In this document: positions 49,320-57,565 of the stretch, one piece after another
Layout: every line of letters starts with the position of its first letter
Numbering within the stretch: the stretch's first letter is position 1
Assembly (NCBI RefSeq): GCF_013131805.1
Contig: NZ_JABJRC010000001.1
Coordinates: forward strand, 1,364,001-1,428,000
Direction of reading: 5' to 3'
DNA: 64,000 nucleotides
Source of the DNA: Kribbella sandramycini
Lineage (GTDB): Bacteria; Actinomycetota; Actinomycetes; Propionibacteriales; Kribbellaceae
Translations under genes and position numbers: made by a program
The notes under the pieces: generated by a model
What the model was told of the DNA's origin: nothing
The model's database searches: none
What the model saw: only the letters and a program-made list of their open reading frames with translations

Positions 49320-49345
49320 TAACAGCACTTATATAAGTGCTGTTA
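49320..49345. promoter_or_regulatory. 26-bp perfect palindrome, MarR operator
   Basis: Arms TAACAGCACTTAT (49320-49332) and ATAAGTGCTGTTA (49333-49345) are exact reverse complements with no spacer. The element is AT-rich at its centre and lies just upstream of the MarR-MFS operon start at 49309. Being so near the start, binding would occlude the promoter or the initiating ribosome region. Confidence 0.78.
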
Positions 49346-49349
49346 TGAA

Positions 49350-50336
49350 TTACTGAAGGCCGCCGAGGGACGGGCTGGTCGCGTTGTCGACGAGGAGCTT
49401 CGGCGGCCCGGTCAGGCCGACCGACCAGATACCGGTCTTCCCGTCCGGGGTCCGGATCGGGTAGATCAGGGTCTTGTCGTCCTTCCAGACGGGCTGGTCG
49501 TCGAGCAGGCGGTCGTCGGCGGGGTGGCTGATCTTGCCGGTGGCGAGCTCCATGACCGCCAGCCGCCACTTGCCGTCGGCAATCTTCTGCTTGTAGGCGA
49601 TCCGGCGGCCGTCCGGTGACAGCGACGGGCACTCGACGTTCTGGGCGATCGCCTTGCCCTGGTAGGCGGCGAAGTCGACGTCGATCAGGTACGTCTTGCC
49701 TTTACTCGCCATCGTCACGTAGAAGCGCTCGGCAGCGGCGTCGAAGGTGATCCCCCAGAAGTTCACGTCGGAGGCGAAGTAGCGCTTGCCGTCGATGAAG
49801 ATCGGCAGTTGCTCGACCGTCTTGGTCAGCTCGTCGGTGTCGAGGTTGTACATCCCCGTCCGGGTGGAGAAGCCGGACGCCGCATACGAGTCGCCGCTGA
49901 CGAACAGCGTCCAGTTCACGATCCGGCCGTTGGGCGCGACGCGCGCGCGGCTCGGCGTACCGGGCAAGGTCTCCTCGTGGATGACCGACAGGTTCCGGTC
50001 CAGGACGAGGATGTCGGTCAGCGGCGGCAGCGCCGCGGGCTGGAGTCGCAGACAGATCGCCGTACCCCGTGCTGCGGCGAATCGGTCACAGGACAACTCC
50101 CCCACCCGCCGCGCGGCCCCGGGGTCCGCGGCCGGGACCGCGGCCAGCTTCCCCTGGTCGGGACCGTCGGCCAGATTGCGAAAGAACAAGTCCGTGCGGT
50201 CGAGGTGCAGCGCCGCATCCTCGACCACCGGGACGGCGTTCGTCGCGGCGCCCGTGTTGCGCGCGGAGACGACGTACGCGACCGCGCCGCCGAGCAGGAC
50301 GGCGATGCCGACCGCCAAGCTGATCAGTCGTCTCAT
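49350..50336 (-). CDS. TolB-like beta-propeller protein, membrane-anchored
   Basis: 328 residues from ATG 50336 (ATGA overlap with the MFS gene). An uncleaved N-terminal helix, LISLAVGIAVLLGGAVAYVVSA, anchors an extracytoplasmic domain with WD40/TolB-like blades: VECPSLSPDGRRIAYKQKIADGKWRLAVMELATG, DDQPVWKDDKTLIYPIRTPDGKTGIWSVGL. The propeller probably binds a ligand or partner rather than catalysing. It is last in the phosphoesterase-MFS-TolB operon. Confidence 0.75.
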   Translation of the reverse strand: MRRLISLAVGIAVLLGGAVAYVVSARNTGAATNAVPVVEDAALHLDRTDLFFRNLADGPDQGKLAAVPAADPGAARRVGELSCDRFAAARGTAICLRLQPAALPPLTDILVLDRNLSVIHEETLPGTPSRARVAPNGRIVNWTLFVSGDSYAASGFSTRTGMYNLDTDELTKTVEQLPIFIDGKRYFASDVNFWGITFDAAAERFYVTMASKGKTYLIDVDFAAYQGKAIAQNVECPSLSPDGRRIAYKQKIADGKWRLAVMELATGKISHPADDRLLDDQPVWKDDKTLIYPIRTPDGKTGIWSVGLTGPPKLLVDNATSPSLGGLQ

Positions 50337-51598
50337 CGGATGGCCTCCAGGGGTCGGCGGATCGCGGCGGCCAGCGTGACCACCAGCAGGGCCGCGGTGA
50401 TGGCGAGCAACGCGGGTTTGACGTCCCAGACCGTCCAGAGCAGGCCGACCGTGACGGCCGAGGCCATCCGGGCGAGCGCCTGACCGGTCTGCAGGACGGC
50501 GAGCCCGGTCGCGCGGAGGTGTTCGGGCAACATCGGCCCAGCCGCTGCGGGCAGGACGCCGTCCGTCGCGGCGTAGAACGCGCCGTGCAGCGCCAGCACC
50601 AGCCACCACGTGCCGACCGGGCCGAAGATCAGCACCAGCGCGGCGACCAGCGCCAGGTGGCCGCCGATGAACACCTTCCAGCGTCCGATCCGGTCGCCGA
50701 GCCTGCCGAGCGGGATCGCGAGCAGGATGAAGGTGCCCGCCGTCCCGATCGGCAGCAGCGGGAAGAAATGCGTGTCGAGATCCCAGCGCCGCTGCAGGGC
50801 CAGGTAGACGAACGAGTCGGTGATCGTGAACAGTCCCAGTGCTGCCGCCCAGACACAACAGCGCCGGAAGCTTGCCTCCCGCAACAGATTGAGCGACTCC
50901 CGGATCGACGGCCGGTTGCTCTCCGTCTTCCTCCGGTGCTGATTGGGCGCCAGCGCCAGCAGGATCAGCACCGCGCAGGTGGCCAGTGCGAAGCTGGTCA
51001 CGAAGACCGCGTCGTAGTTGTTCAGCGCCAGGAAGAGGATCGCGGCCGCGACCAGCGGGCCGAGGAAGGCGCCGATGGTGTCGAGCGTGCGATGGACGCC
51101 GAACGCGCGGCCCTGGTCCTCCGGCGGCGTCGACAACGAGATGATCGCGTCGCGGGGAGCGGTGCGAATCCCTTTGCCGGCCCGGTCGACGGCCAGCACG
51201 GCGCCGATCGCGGGGACGGACGAACCGGCGGCCAGGAAGCCGAGTTTGGCGACCGCGGACAGGCCGTAGCCGATCCCGGCGATCGCCTTCAGCCGCTGCC
51301 AGCGGTCGGCGAGGTGGCCGCCGACGAGCCGGAGCACGGCCGTGGCACCGGCGTACAAGCCGTCGAGGAGGCCGAACTGCAGTGGGTTCAGGCCGAGGCC
51401 GAAGACCAGGTAGAGCGGCAGGATCGCCGTCACCATCTCGGCCGAGATGTCGGTGACCAGGCTGACGATGCCCAGCACGAGGACCGTCCCGGGAACGCGG
51501 GACAGCACCTTCGACCGCCGGACCGGCGGCTGGTCGGGGGATTCGGGGGTCGCCCGGGCCGCGGCTTGGTCCGCGGCCCGGGTTCCGGCGAGGTACAT
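50333..51598 (-). CDS. MFS transporter
   Basis: 421 residues, about 12 hydrophobic helices. LGIVSLVTDISAEMVTAILPLYLVFGLGLNPLQFGLLDGLYAGATAVLRLVGGHLADRWQRLK is the TM1-TM2 region with motif A, and APRDAIISLSTPPEDQGRAFGVHRTLDTIGAFLGPL is characteristic of a subgroup of bacterial MFS proteins of unknown substrate. ATG 51598 follows GAGG and lies 4 bases after the phosphoesterase stop. Co-expression with a secreted phosphoesterase and a TolB-like protein suggests uptake or export of a product linked to that enzyme. Confidence 0.84.
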   Translation of the reverse strand: MYLAGTRAADQAAARATPESPDQPPVRRSKVLSRVPGTVLVLGIVSLVTDISAEMVTAILPLYLVFGLGLNPLQFGLLDGLYAGATAVLRLVGGHLADRWQRLKAIAGIGYGLSAVAKLGFLAAGSSVPAIGAVLAVDRAGKGIRTAPRDAIISLSTPPEDQGRAFGVHRTLDTIGAFLGPLVAAAILFLALNNYDAVFVTSFALATCAVLILLALAPNQHRRKTESNRPSIRESLNLLREASFRRCCVWAAALGLFTITDSFVYLALQRRWDLDTHFFPLLPIGTAGTFILLAIPLGRLGDRIGRWKVFIGGHLALVAALVLIFGPVGTWWLVLALHGAFYAATDGVLPAAAGPMLPEHLRATGLAVLQTGQALARMASAVTVGLLWTVWDVKPALLAITAALLVVTLAAAIRRPLEAIR

Positions 51599-51602
51599 GA
51601 CC

Positions 51603-53210
51603 TCAGCCCTTCGCCTTGCAGGTGTAGGTCGGGCTGCTGTCGAGAACCTCGTTGTTGAGGCCGATCAGCTGCGAGGTCCAGGAGTTCTCGGTCATGGTGA
51701 GCTTGAGGACGCCGTACGAGACCATCCGCTTGGCCGTCCGGGACTTGGCCGGGCCGAGCTTGTACGGGCTGGCGCCGGCCATCCCGCCGATGATCTGGAC
51801 GGTGCCGTTGGTCTGATCGACGCTCCCGGAGTTGTTGACCGGGAAGAACCGCTCGTAGTGGTGGTCGTGCCCGGTCAGGACCAGGTCGACCTTGTTGTCG
51901 GTCATCACCTTCCAGAGGTCGACGCCGTCCGGGTTGTCACCGCGCTCGCCCGTGCTCCAGCGCGGGTGGTGGTAGTAGGTGACGACACACGGCTTGGTGT
52001 TCGCCGCCAGATCGGCTTTCAGCCACGTCATCTGCGCCGGCTCCGCGAGCTTCTCCGAGGTGGCGAAGTCGTTGGAGTCGAGGGCGACGAAGTGCCAGTT
52101 GCCCTTCTCCCAGCTGTAGTAGCGCTTGCCGTTGGGTTTCGCGATCGCGCCGAAGTACTTCTCGTACCCGGAGAACGCGGGTGAGTCGTAGGACTCGTGG
52201 TTACCCGGGCTGGGCTTCATGATGCTCTTGTACTTGCCCCAGGTCTTGTCGAAGTAGTTCTGGAAATCGGACAGGTGGGCGTCGTCGTACTGGTTGTCGC
52301 CCATCGTGATGATGTTGGCCGGCTTGATCGTCTCGATCAGCTTGGCCGTCTTCGGGTGGATGCAGCTCGAGTCGGACGCCGTGCACTGCTTGGCGATGTC
52401 ACCCGCGGCCGCGAGCACGAAGCCCCCGCCGCCGGTGCCCGCGCTGGTCTTGACGCTGAGCGCCGTACTGGCGCCCGACACGTTTCCGGCCAGATCGCGG
52501 GCGCGCACGGTGTAGCTGTACGTCGTGTCCCCGGTCAGCCCGGTGTCGGTGTACGACGTCGTCTCGCTCGTCGCGACCTGGGTGCCGTTACGCAGGACGT
52601 CGTACCCGGTGACGCCGACGTTGTCGGTGGACGCCGTCCAGCTCAGCCCGGCCGTGGTTGCCGTGACGCCGGTGCTCGCCAGGCCGGTCGGAACCGTGGG
52701 CGCCTGGGTGTCGCCGGTCGAACTGCCCTCGCCGTACACCTGAGCCTCGAACAGCGAGTAGCCGTACGCCGTGCCGCGCTTGGTGCCGACGATCCGGACG
52801 TAGCGGCCGGTGCCGCTCAGGCCGGTGATGTCGTCGGTGCCGCCGTTCTGATTGGTAAGGCTCTTGACAGTACTGAAGGTGGTGCCGTCATTGGACACCT
52901 CGATCCGGTAATCCTTGCCGTAGGCGGCCTCCCAGGTGAGTTTGACGCGGTGAATTTCGGCCTGCTGGCCGAGGTCGACCCGAATCCATTGCGGGTCGAC
53001 GCCTTCGGTACTGGCCCAGCGCGTCGACGTACTGCCGTCGAACGCCTTGTCAGCAGTGAAGGTGCTGTCCTCGATACTCGAGGCCAGTGCGGGTTTTCCC
53101 TGGGACAGGAGGGAATCCGCTTGGGTGCCGGCGATGGCCGCCGAGCCGCCGGCCACTGCCACCAGTACCATCGGCAACAGGGCTGACCACCGGCGCATGC
53201 GCTTGCTCAT
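51603..53210 (-). CDS. Secreted metallophosphoesterase with discoidin (F5/8-type) and FN3 domains
   Basis: 535 residues. Order: signal peptide (RRWSALLPMVLVAVAGGSAAIAG); F5/8 C-type carbohydrate-binding module (about 38-160, FDGSTSTRWASTEGVDPQWIRVDLG); a fibronectin III module (about 172-258, APTVPTGLASTGVTATTAGLSWTAS); then a calcineurin-like phosphoesterase with AAAGDIA, MGDNQYDD, GNHESYD, YYHHPRW and GHDHHYER. Two metals would be bound by D, N and H of these motifs. The binding modules suggest attachment to polysaccharide. A strong GGAGG site precedes ATG 53210. Confidence 0.88.
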   Translation of the reverse strand: MSKRMRRWSALLPMVLVAVAGGSAAIAGTQADSLLSQGKPALASSIEDSTFTADKAFDGSTSTRWASTEGVDPQWIRVDLGQQAEIHRVKLTWEAAYGKDYRIEVSNDGTTFSTVKSLTNQNGGTDDITGLSGTGRYVRIVGTKRGTAYGYSLFEAQVYGEGSSTGDTQAPTVPTGLASTGVTATTAGLSWTASTDNVGVTGYDVLRNGTQVATSETTSYTDTGLTGDTTYSYTVRARDLAGNVSGASTALSVKTSAGTGGGGFVLAAAGDIAKQCTASDSSCIHPKTAKLIETIKPANIITMGDNQYDDAHLSDFQNYFDKTWGKYKSIMKPSPGNHESYDSPAFSGYEKYFGAIAKPNGKRYYSWEKGNWHFVALDSNDFATSEKLAEPAQMTWLKADLAANTKPCVVTYYHHPRWSTGERGDNPDGVDLWKVMTDNKVDLVLTGHDHHYERFFPVNNSGSVDQTNGTVQIIGGMAGASPYKLGPAKSRTAKRMVSYGVLKLTMTENSWTSQLIGLNNEVLDSSPTYTCKAKG

Positions 53211-53241
53211 AGAACCTCCGTGGGGCGCAGCGGAGAAAATT

Positions 53242-53260
53242 GTTAGGAAGGTTACCTAAC
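53242..53260. promoter_or_regulatory. Imperfect palindrome upstream of the phosphoesterase operon
   Basis: GTTAGGAAGGTTACCTAAC has perfect 6-bp outer arms (GTTAGG/CCTAAC) and lies 32-50 bases upstream of ATG 53210. A LacI-type regulator gene ends 67 bases further upstream, making it a candidate binder. Confidence 0.5.
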
Positions 53261-53326
53261 AGTTGAGGCATAGATAACCCCCAGACGAAGTGTTTCGTCA
53301 ACGGATGGAGTGCGACTTTTTCTGAT

Positions 53327-54346
53327 TCAGCCGTTTGAACGAGTGGTGCCGCGCAGCACCAGCGCCGCCGGCACGATCAGCTCCTGCGCCTCGGCGGCCG
53401 GCTCGCCGGCGAGTCGCGCGAGCAGCAGCCGGGTGATCGCCGCGGCCATCTGCTCGTGGCCGGGATTGATCGTCGACAACGACGGCACCAGATAGGCCGC
53501 CTCGTCCAGGTCGTCGAAGCCGATCAGCTCGACCTCGGCCGGGACCTGGATCCCCGCGTCGGCCAGCGCGCGCAGGGCGCCGATCGCCACCACATCGGTC
53601 AGCGCGAAGACCGCGTCGAACGCGATACCGCGATCGAGCAACGACCGGACGGCGTCGTACCCGTCCTGGAAACCGAACATGCACTGGACGTTGAGCGCGG
53701 GATCGATCGGGACGCCGGCCGCGTGGTGCGCGAGCGCGTAGCCCTGGGCCCGCAAGGCGGGCATGGTCGCCGCGCCGGCCGGGTCGCCGCCGAGCATCGC
53801 GATCCGGCGGTTGCCGGCCAGCAGCTGCGCGGTCGCCTGCCGGGCGCCGTCCACGTTGTCCATCAGCACGTGATCGAACCGCGACGGCAGCGCGCGCTCG
53901 CCGATCATCACGACCGGTGCATCGGTGCCGATCCCGGTCAGCTCGCCGGGGTCCATGTCGACGACGCTGAGGATCAGGCCGTCGTACATCCGCAGGCGGG
54001 AGAAGGCGACCGCATCCAGCTCGCCTTCGCGGCTGGCGCCCGTCCGCTCCATCACGATCCGCAGGCCGTGCGCCTCGAACTGGTCCGCCAGCCGGCCGGC
54101 CAGCTGCGCGAAGTACGGGCGCTCCAGCTCGGGCACCGCCAGACCGACCACTCCGGTCCGGCCGGCGCGCAGGTGCCGCGCGGCCAGGTTGACCTGGTAG
54201 CCGAGCTCGTTGATCGCGGCCAGCACCCGCTCCCGGGTCGCCGCACCGACCCGCGGCCGTCCGTTGACGACGTTGGACACGGTCATCGTCGAGACCCCCG
54301 CCGTCCGGGCGACGTCAGCCATCGTCACCACGGCGGATTTCTTCAC
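53327..54346 (-). CDS. LacI-family transcriptional regulator
   Basis: 339 residues. The N-terminal LacI HTH and hinge are textbook: TMADVARTAGVSTMTVSNVVNGRPRVGAATRERVLAAINELGYQVNLAARHLRAGRTGVVGL. The effector domain is a periplasmic-binding type I fold ending FALTDVVAIGALRALADAGIQVPAEVELIGFDDLDEAAYLVPSLSTI. It likely senses a sugar. Location immediately upstream of, and on the same strand as, the phosphoesterase-MFS-TolB operon suggests that operon as its target. Confidence 0.9.
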   Translation of the reverse strand: MKKSAVVTMADVARTAGVSTMTVSNVVNGRPRVGAATRERVLAAINELGYQVNLAARHLRAGRTGVVGLAVPELERPYFAQLAGRLADQFEAHGLRIVMERTGASREGELDAVAFSRLRMYDGLILSVVDMDPGELTGIGTDAPVVMIGERALPSRFDHVLMDNVDGARQATAQLLAGNRRIAMLGGDPAGAATMPALRAQGYALAHHAAGVPIDPALNVQCMFGFQDGYDAVRSLLDRGIAFDAVFALTDVVAIGALRALADAGIQVPAEVELIGFDDLDEAAYLVPSLSTINPGHEQMAAAITRLLLARLAGEPAAEAQELIVPAALVLRGTTRSNG

Positions 54347-54400
54347 GCCGCCAAGACTAGGCCGTGGTGGTGCGACCCGTTCGCGGGTGGGCGGGTTTGA

Positions 54401-54787
54401 TCAAGAACCGACCTCGGCGCGCCGCTCGCGGACGGCGCCCAGGGCGAAACCCCCGAGCGCGATCGCGACCCCGCCGACAGCCAGGCCGGCGACGATCGTG
54501 CCGCGCCGGTCGAGCTGGTTGTCGCACTGCATCGGAGTGATCCCCTTGTCCGGTGACAGCACCGAGCCGCAGTCGATGTTGTCCACCTGGATCCCGCGCA
54601 GGGCGAAGGCCAGCCCGGCGAGCAGCAGCACCACCCCTACTCCGCCGAGGACCTTGCTCAGCACTTGCCGTCCCGCACCGCGCAACCTCCAGCTGTCCGG
54701 TTCCGCAGCGTCCGGCTGCGCGCCGTTCCAGGGGTGACGGCGCCAGGAACCGACCACTTCGTCCTGGTCAGACCCGGCATAACTCAT
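54401..54787 (-). CDS. Small two-helix membrane protein, unknown function
   Basis: 128 residues from ATG 54787 (GGGAG upstream). A hydrophilic N-terminus of about 40 residues precedes TM1 (VLGGVGVVLLLAGLAFAL), a Cys-containing loop (NIDCGSVLSP, MQCDNQLD) and TM2 (GTIVAGLAVGGVAIALGGFALGAV). The two loop cysteines may pair outside the membrane. No family recognised. A perfect 16-bp palindrome lies 23 bases upstream of the start. Confidence 0.62.
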   Translation of the reverse strand: MSYAGSDQDEVVGSWRRHPWNGAQPDAAEPDSWRLRGAGRQVLSKVLGGVGVVLLLAGLAFALRGIQVDNIDCGSVLSPDKGITPMQCDNQLDRRGTIVAGLAVGGVAIALGGFALGAVRERRAEVGS

Positions 54788-54809
54788 TCACACTCCCTGG
54801 ACGCTCGTC

Positions 54810-54825
54810 AGATTTGATCAAATCT
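54810..54825. promoter_or_regulatory. 16-bp perfect AT-rich palindrome
   Basis: AGATTTGATCAAATCT at 54810-54825, directly upstream of the small membrane-protein gene; ATCTAACG recurs just beyond it and again at about 54885. The symmetry and A/T content suggest a repressor site over a promoter. Confidence 0.5.
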
Positions 54826-54922
54826 AACGCGCCTAGCCGCGGCGCATGAAGCCCGGACCCGGGCTGGGGGCCAATCTTCACTCACATCTAACGATCCATC
54901 CGGCGGCAATGTTCACCCCGTT

Positions 54923-55756
54923 TCAGCCGACGGAACGACGCAGCGCCCGCTCCCGCCGCGCCGCCACCGCCGACCCCGACTCCCGGCGCGCCATCCGCCG
55001 CAGGACGACGGGCGCGAGCAGCAGACCGGCCACCGCCCACAGCCCGAGCACCCCGGCCGTCTCGAGATGCCGCCAGGACTGGCCCACCTCGACCGCGACC
55101 GTCTCCGGTGGCAGCAGCGCCGACCGCATCCCGAGCCCCATCCAGTAGATCGGCGTGAGCTGGCCCAGCCACTCCAGCCAGGCCGGGAGCGCGGTGATCG
55201 GGTAGAAGATCCCGGAGATCGCGATGAAGCCGAGCATCGGCAGCTGGATCAGCCCTTGGGCGGGCGCGGAGGTGAACACCGACCCGAGCACCGCGCCGAT
55301 CGGCAACGTCGCGACCAGCCCGAGCGTCAGCACCCAGCTCAGCGTCAGCCACCCGCCGGCGGTCACGCTCAACCCGCCGACAATGAACAACCCTGGCACC
55401 AGCACGATGACCAGATCAACCAGCACCGAACCGGCCACCGAGACGACCTTTCCGACCAGGTAGCCGACCATCCCGTACGGCGTCGCTTTCGCGCGGAGCA
55501 GCGTCCCGTCGCCCCGATCGGCCGTCAGTTGCTGGCTCACCGCAACCATGCCCATGGCCGCGTTCATCCCCAGGATGCTCGGCAGGATCAACGCCCCGAG
55601 CGTGAACCCGCCGAACTCCCGATCCCGCAGGAAGAACAACCCCGCGATCGTCAACGCCGGCCACAGGAAGTGGCCCAGCAGCTCGGGCCCGTTCGTGAAC
55701 GACTGCCGGAACTCGATCCAGCCCCGCCGGAGCCCGGCGCGCACCGCCGTCCTCAT
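54923..55756 (-). CDS. ABC-2 type transporter permease
   Basis: 277 residues, six hydrophobic helices. LGALILPSILGMNAAMGMVAVSQQLTADRGDGTLLRAKATPYGMVGYLVGKVV is the ABC-2 signature region, and LPMLGFIAISGIFYPITALPAWLEWLGQLTPIYWMGLGMRSALL is the conserved late loop of daunorubicin-type exporters. ATG 55756 overlaps the ATPase stop by 4 nt. With the ATPase it forms an exporter; a small molecule or drug is the likely substrate. Confidence 0.86.
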   Translation of the reverse strand: MRTAVRAGLRRGWIEFRQSFTNGPELLGHFLWPALTIAGLFFLRDREFGGFTLGALILPSILGMNAAMGMVAVSQQLTADRGDGTLLRAKATPYGMVGYLVGKVVSVAGSVLVDLVIVLVPGLFIVGGLSVTAGGWLTLSWVLTLGLVATLPIGAVLGSVFTSAPAQGLIQLPMLGFIAISGIFYPITALPAWLEWLGQLTPIYWMGLGMRSALLPPETVAVEVGQSWRHLETAGVLGLWAVAGLLLAPVVLRRMARRESGSAVAARRERALRRSVG

Positions 55757-56610
55757 GACTGCACTCCGTTCACCAGGGCCAGGTAGGCGTCTTCGAGGGT
55801 TGGGCGATGGACTTCGAGGTTCTGGACGGCGTCGCCGTGCTGAGCGAACAGCGCCTGGACGAACGGCGTCGAGTCAAGGATCTGGTGCTGGAACTGCTGA
55901 ACGCCGAGGGTGTAGCGGACGTCGTGGGGAGCCGTGATCGAGGTGGTCAGATCGGTCGGAGTGCCGGTCGCGACGATGCGGCCGGCGGTGAGGATGAGGA
56001 TGCGGTCGGCCAGTCGCGCGGCTTCGGGCAGGTCGTGGGTGGTCAGCAGGATGGTGGTCTGCTGGTCGGCGGCCAGGCCGGCGATCAGGTCGTGGAACTC
56101 GCGCCGGGCCGCGGGGTCGAAGCCGGTGGTGGGTTCATCGAGGAAGAGGAGTTCGGGGCGGCCGACCAGGCCGATCGCGACATCGAGCCGGCGGCGCTGG
56201 CCGCCGGACAGGGTGCGGACCTTCTGGCGGGCGCTCGCGGTGAGCCCGACCGCGGCCAGCAGGTCGTCGACCGGCCAGGGGCGATCGGCGCCGTACGGCG
56301 CGTAGTACGCGCCCTGGTGTTCGAGAAGTTCGCGCACTCGCCAGTTGCCGTGATCGCGCCACGACTGCAGGACGATCCCGATCCGGGCCCGCCAGCGCTC
56401 GTCCGCTCCGGCCGGATCGACGCCGAGGACCTCCACGCGGCCGGCCGAGCGGAGCCGGAAACCTTCCAGGATCTCGATCGTCGTGCTCTTGCCGGCGCCG
56501 TTCGGGCCGAGCAGTGCGAGGACCTCCCCCGCCCGCGCCTGGAACGAGACCTCGTGCAGGACGTCGGTATCGCCGTAGCGCATCCGCAGACCTTCAACTG
56601 TTAGCACCAT
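55753..56610 (-). CDS. ABC-2 transporter ATP-binding protein (DrrA-like)
   Basis: 285 residues from ATG 56610. Walker A GPNGAGKST (about 36-44), Q-loop VLQSWRDHGNW, signature LSGGQRRRLDVAIGLV, Walker B LLFLDEPTTGFD and His in TTHDLPEA. The C-terminal GVQQFQHQILDS region is typical of DrrA-type subunits. It is divergent from the unusual HTH regulator, with repeated GTGAATGCA sites between. An open frame extends to 56856 but overlaps the divergent gene and lacks homology. Confidence 0.9.
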   Translation of the reverse strand: MVLTVEGLRMRYGDTDVLHEVSFQARAGEVLALLGPNGAGKSTTIEILEGFRLRSAGRVEVLGVDPAGADERWRARIGIVLQSWRDHGNWRVRELLEHQGAYYAPYGADRPWPVDDLLAAVGLTASARQKVRTLSGGQRRRLDVAIGLVGRPELLFLDEPTTGFDPAARREFHDLIAGLAADQQTTILLTTHDLPEAARLADRILILTAGRIVATGTPTDLTTSITAPHDVRYTLGVQQFQHQILDSTPFVQALFAQHGDAVQNLEVHRPTLEDAYLALVNGVQS

Positions 56611-56627
56611 GGCTCTGAAACTAGAGT

Positions 56628-56721
56628 TGCATTCACAGGGTTGGAAAGCTCGATCGGCCCGATCTGTGCAACCATATGAAGGTGAATGCACTGTTGTTGC
56701 AATGAGTTGAAGGTGAATGCA
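56628..56721. promoter_or_regulatory. Three GTGAATGCA repeats in the divergent ABC/regulator region
   Basis: GTGAATGCA occurs on the minus strand at 56636-56628 and on the plus strand at 56682-56690 and 56713-56721. The latter two sit within 14-bp direct repeats TGAAGGTGAATGCA, 31 bases apart. The minus-strand copy is 18-26 bases upstream of the ABC ATPase start, and the last plus copy contains the regulator's own ATG (56717). Confidence 0.6.
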
Positions 56722-57565
56722 GATGCCCGGAGGACGGCTCAGCCAGACCGAGCGGCGCGCGATCGCGAGCGGCCTCGGCGACGGTCTCGGGTACGCCGAG
56801 ATCGCCCGGCAGCTCGAGCGCCCGACGTCCACCGTCAGCCGGGAGGTGGCCCGCAACGGCGGCGCCCGCGGTTACCGCGCCGACCACGCGCATTACGCGA
56901 CCTCGTCCCGGGCCCGGCGGCGCCGGCCGCGCCCGCAGGCGGTGCTCGACGAGCGTGCCGAGTACGCCGAGCAGTTCGCCGCGATCATGGTCGACGGCGG
57001 CCTCCCGCGGATGGCGGCCCGCGTGCTGGCCCGGCTCTACACGGCCGACGGCCGCAGTGTCACCGCCGCCCAGCTGGCCGAGGCGCTGCAGGTCAGCCCG
57101 GCCTCGATCTCCAAAGCGATCGGCTACCTGGAGCAGGTCGGTCTGCTGCATCGCGAGGCCGATCCGCAGCGACGCTTGCAGCATTACGTGATCGCCGCGG
57201 ACGTCTGGCAGCAGGCTTGGCAGGTCAGCTCGGACACGAATCTCGGCTGGGCCGAGATCGCTGCCAAGGGCGTCACGCTGTTCGGCGCCGACAGCGCGGC
57301 CGGTCATCGCCTCGGCCGGATGGCGACGTTCTTCCAGCAGTTGGCCGACGACATGAGCGGTGGGGCCGGGTTCCAGGTCGTCGACGACGCGTTGAGTGTG
57401 TTCGCCGTCGTCCGGCAGTCGGGTCGGCTGTTGGACGCCGAGCAGCTGGCCGGCGTCCTCGGTTGGCCGCTGGAGCGCGTGGAGGCCGCGCTGGAGATCG
57501 CGACGCCGGCGCGGCTCAGCCCGGAGCAGCTCGCGCGAGCAGACCGCGGAGCAGCCGGCCGGTGA
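56717..57565 (+). CDS. Regulator with IS30-like HTH fused to a MarR/GbsR-type domain
   Basis: 282 residues. Residues about 8-65 (LSQTERRAIASGLGDGLGYAEIARQLERPTSTVSREVARNGG, then GYRADHAHYATSSRARRRRP) are the HTH_38 domain found at the front of IS30 transposases. Residues about 80-250 form a winged-helix regulator: VTAAQLAEALQVSPASISKAIGYLEQVGLLHRE. There is no DDE catalytic domain, so this is a transcription factor, not a transposase. It probably represses the divergent ABC-2 exporter and itself through GTGAATGCA sites. ATG 56723 is an alternative start. Confidence 0.78.
   Translation: MQMPGGRLSQTERRAIASGLGDGLGYAEIARQLERPTSTVSREVARNGGARGYRADHAHYATSSRARRRRPRPQAVLDERAEYAEQFAAIMVDGGLPRMAARVLARLYTADGRSVTAAQLAEALQVSPASISKAIGYLEQVGLLHREADPQRRLQHYVIAADVWQQAWQVSSDTNLGWAEIAAKGVTLFGADSAAGHRLGRMATFFQQLADDMSGGAGFQVVDDALSVFAVVRQSGRLLDAEQLAGVLGWPLERVEAALEIATPARLSPEQLARADRGAAGR

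Noticed and set aside
56717..57565. IS30-family transposase
   Set aside because: Only the HTH_38 domain is present; there is no DDE domain and no terminal inverted repeats around the gene.
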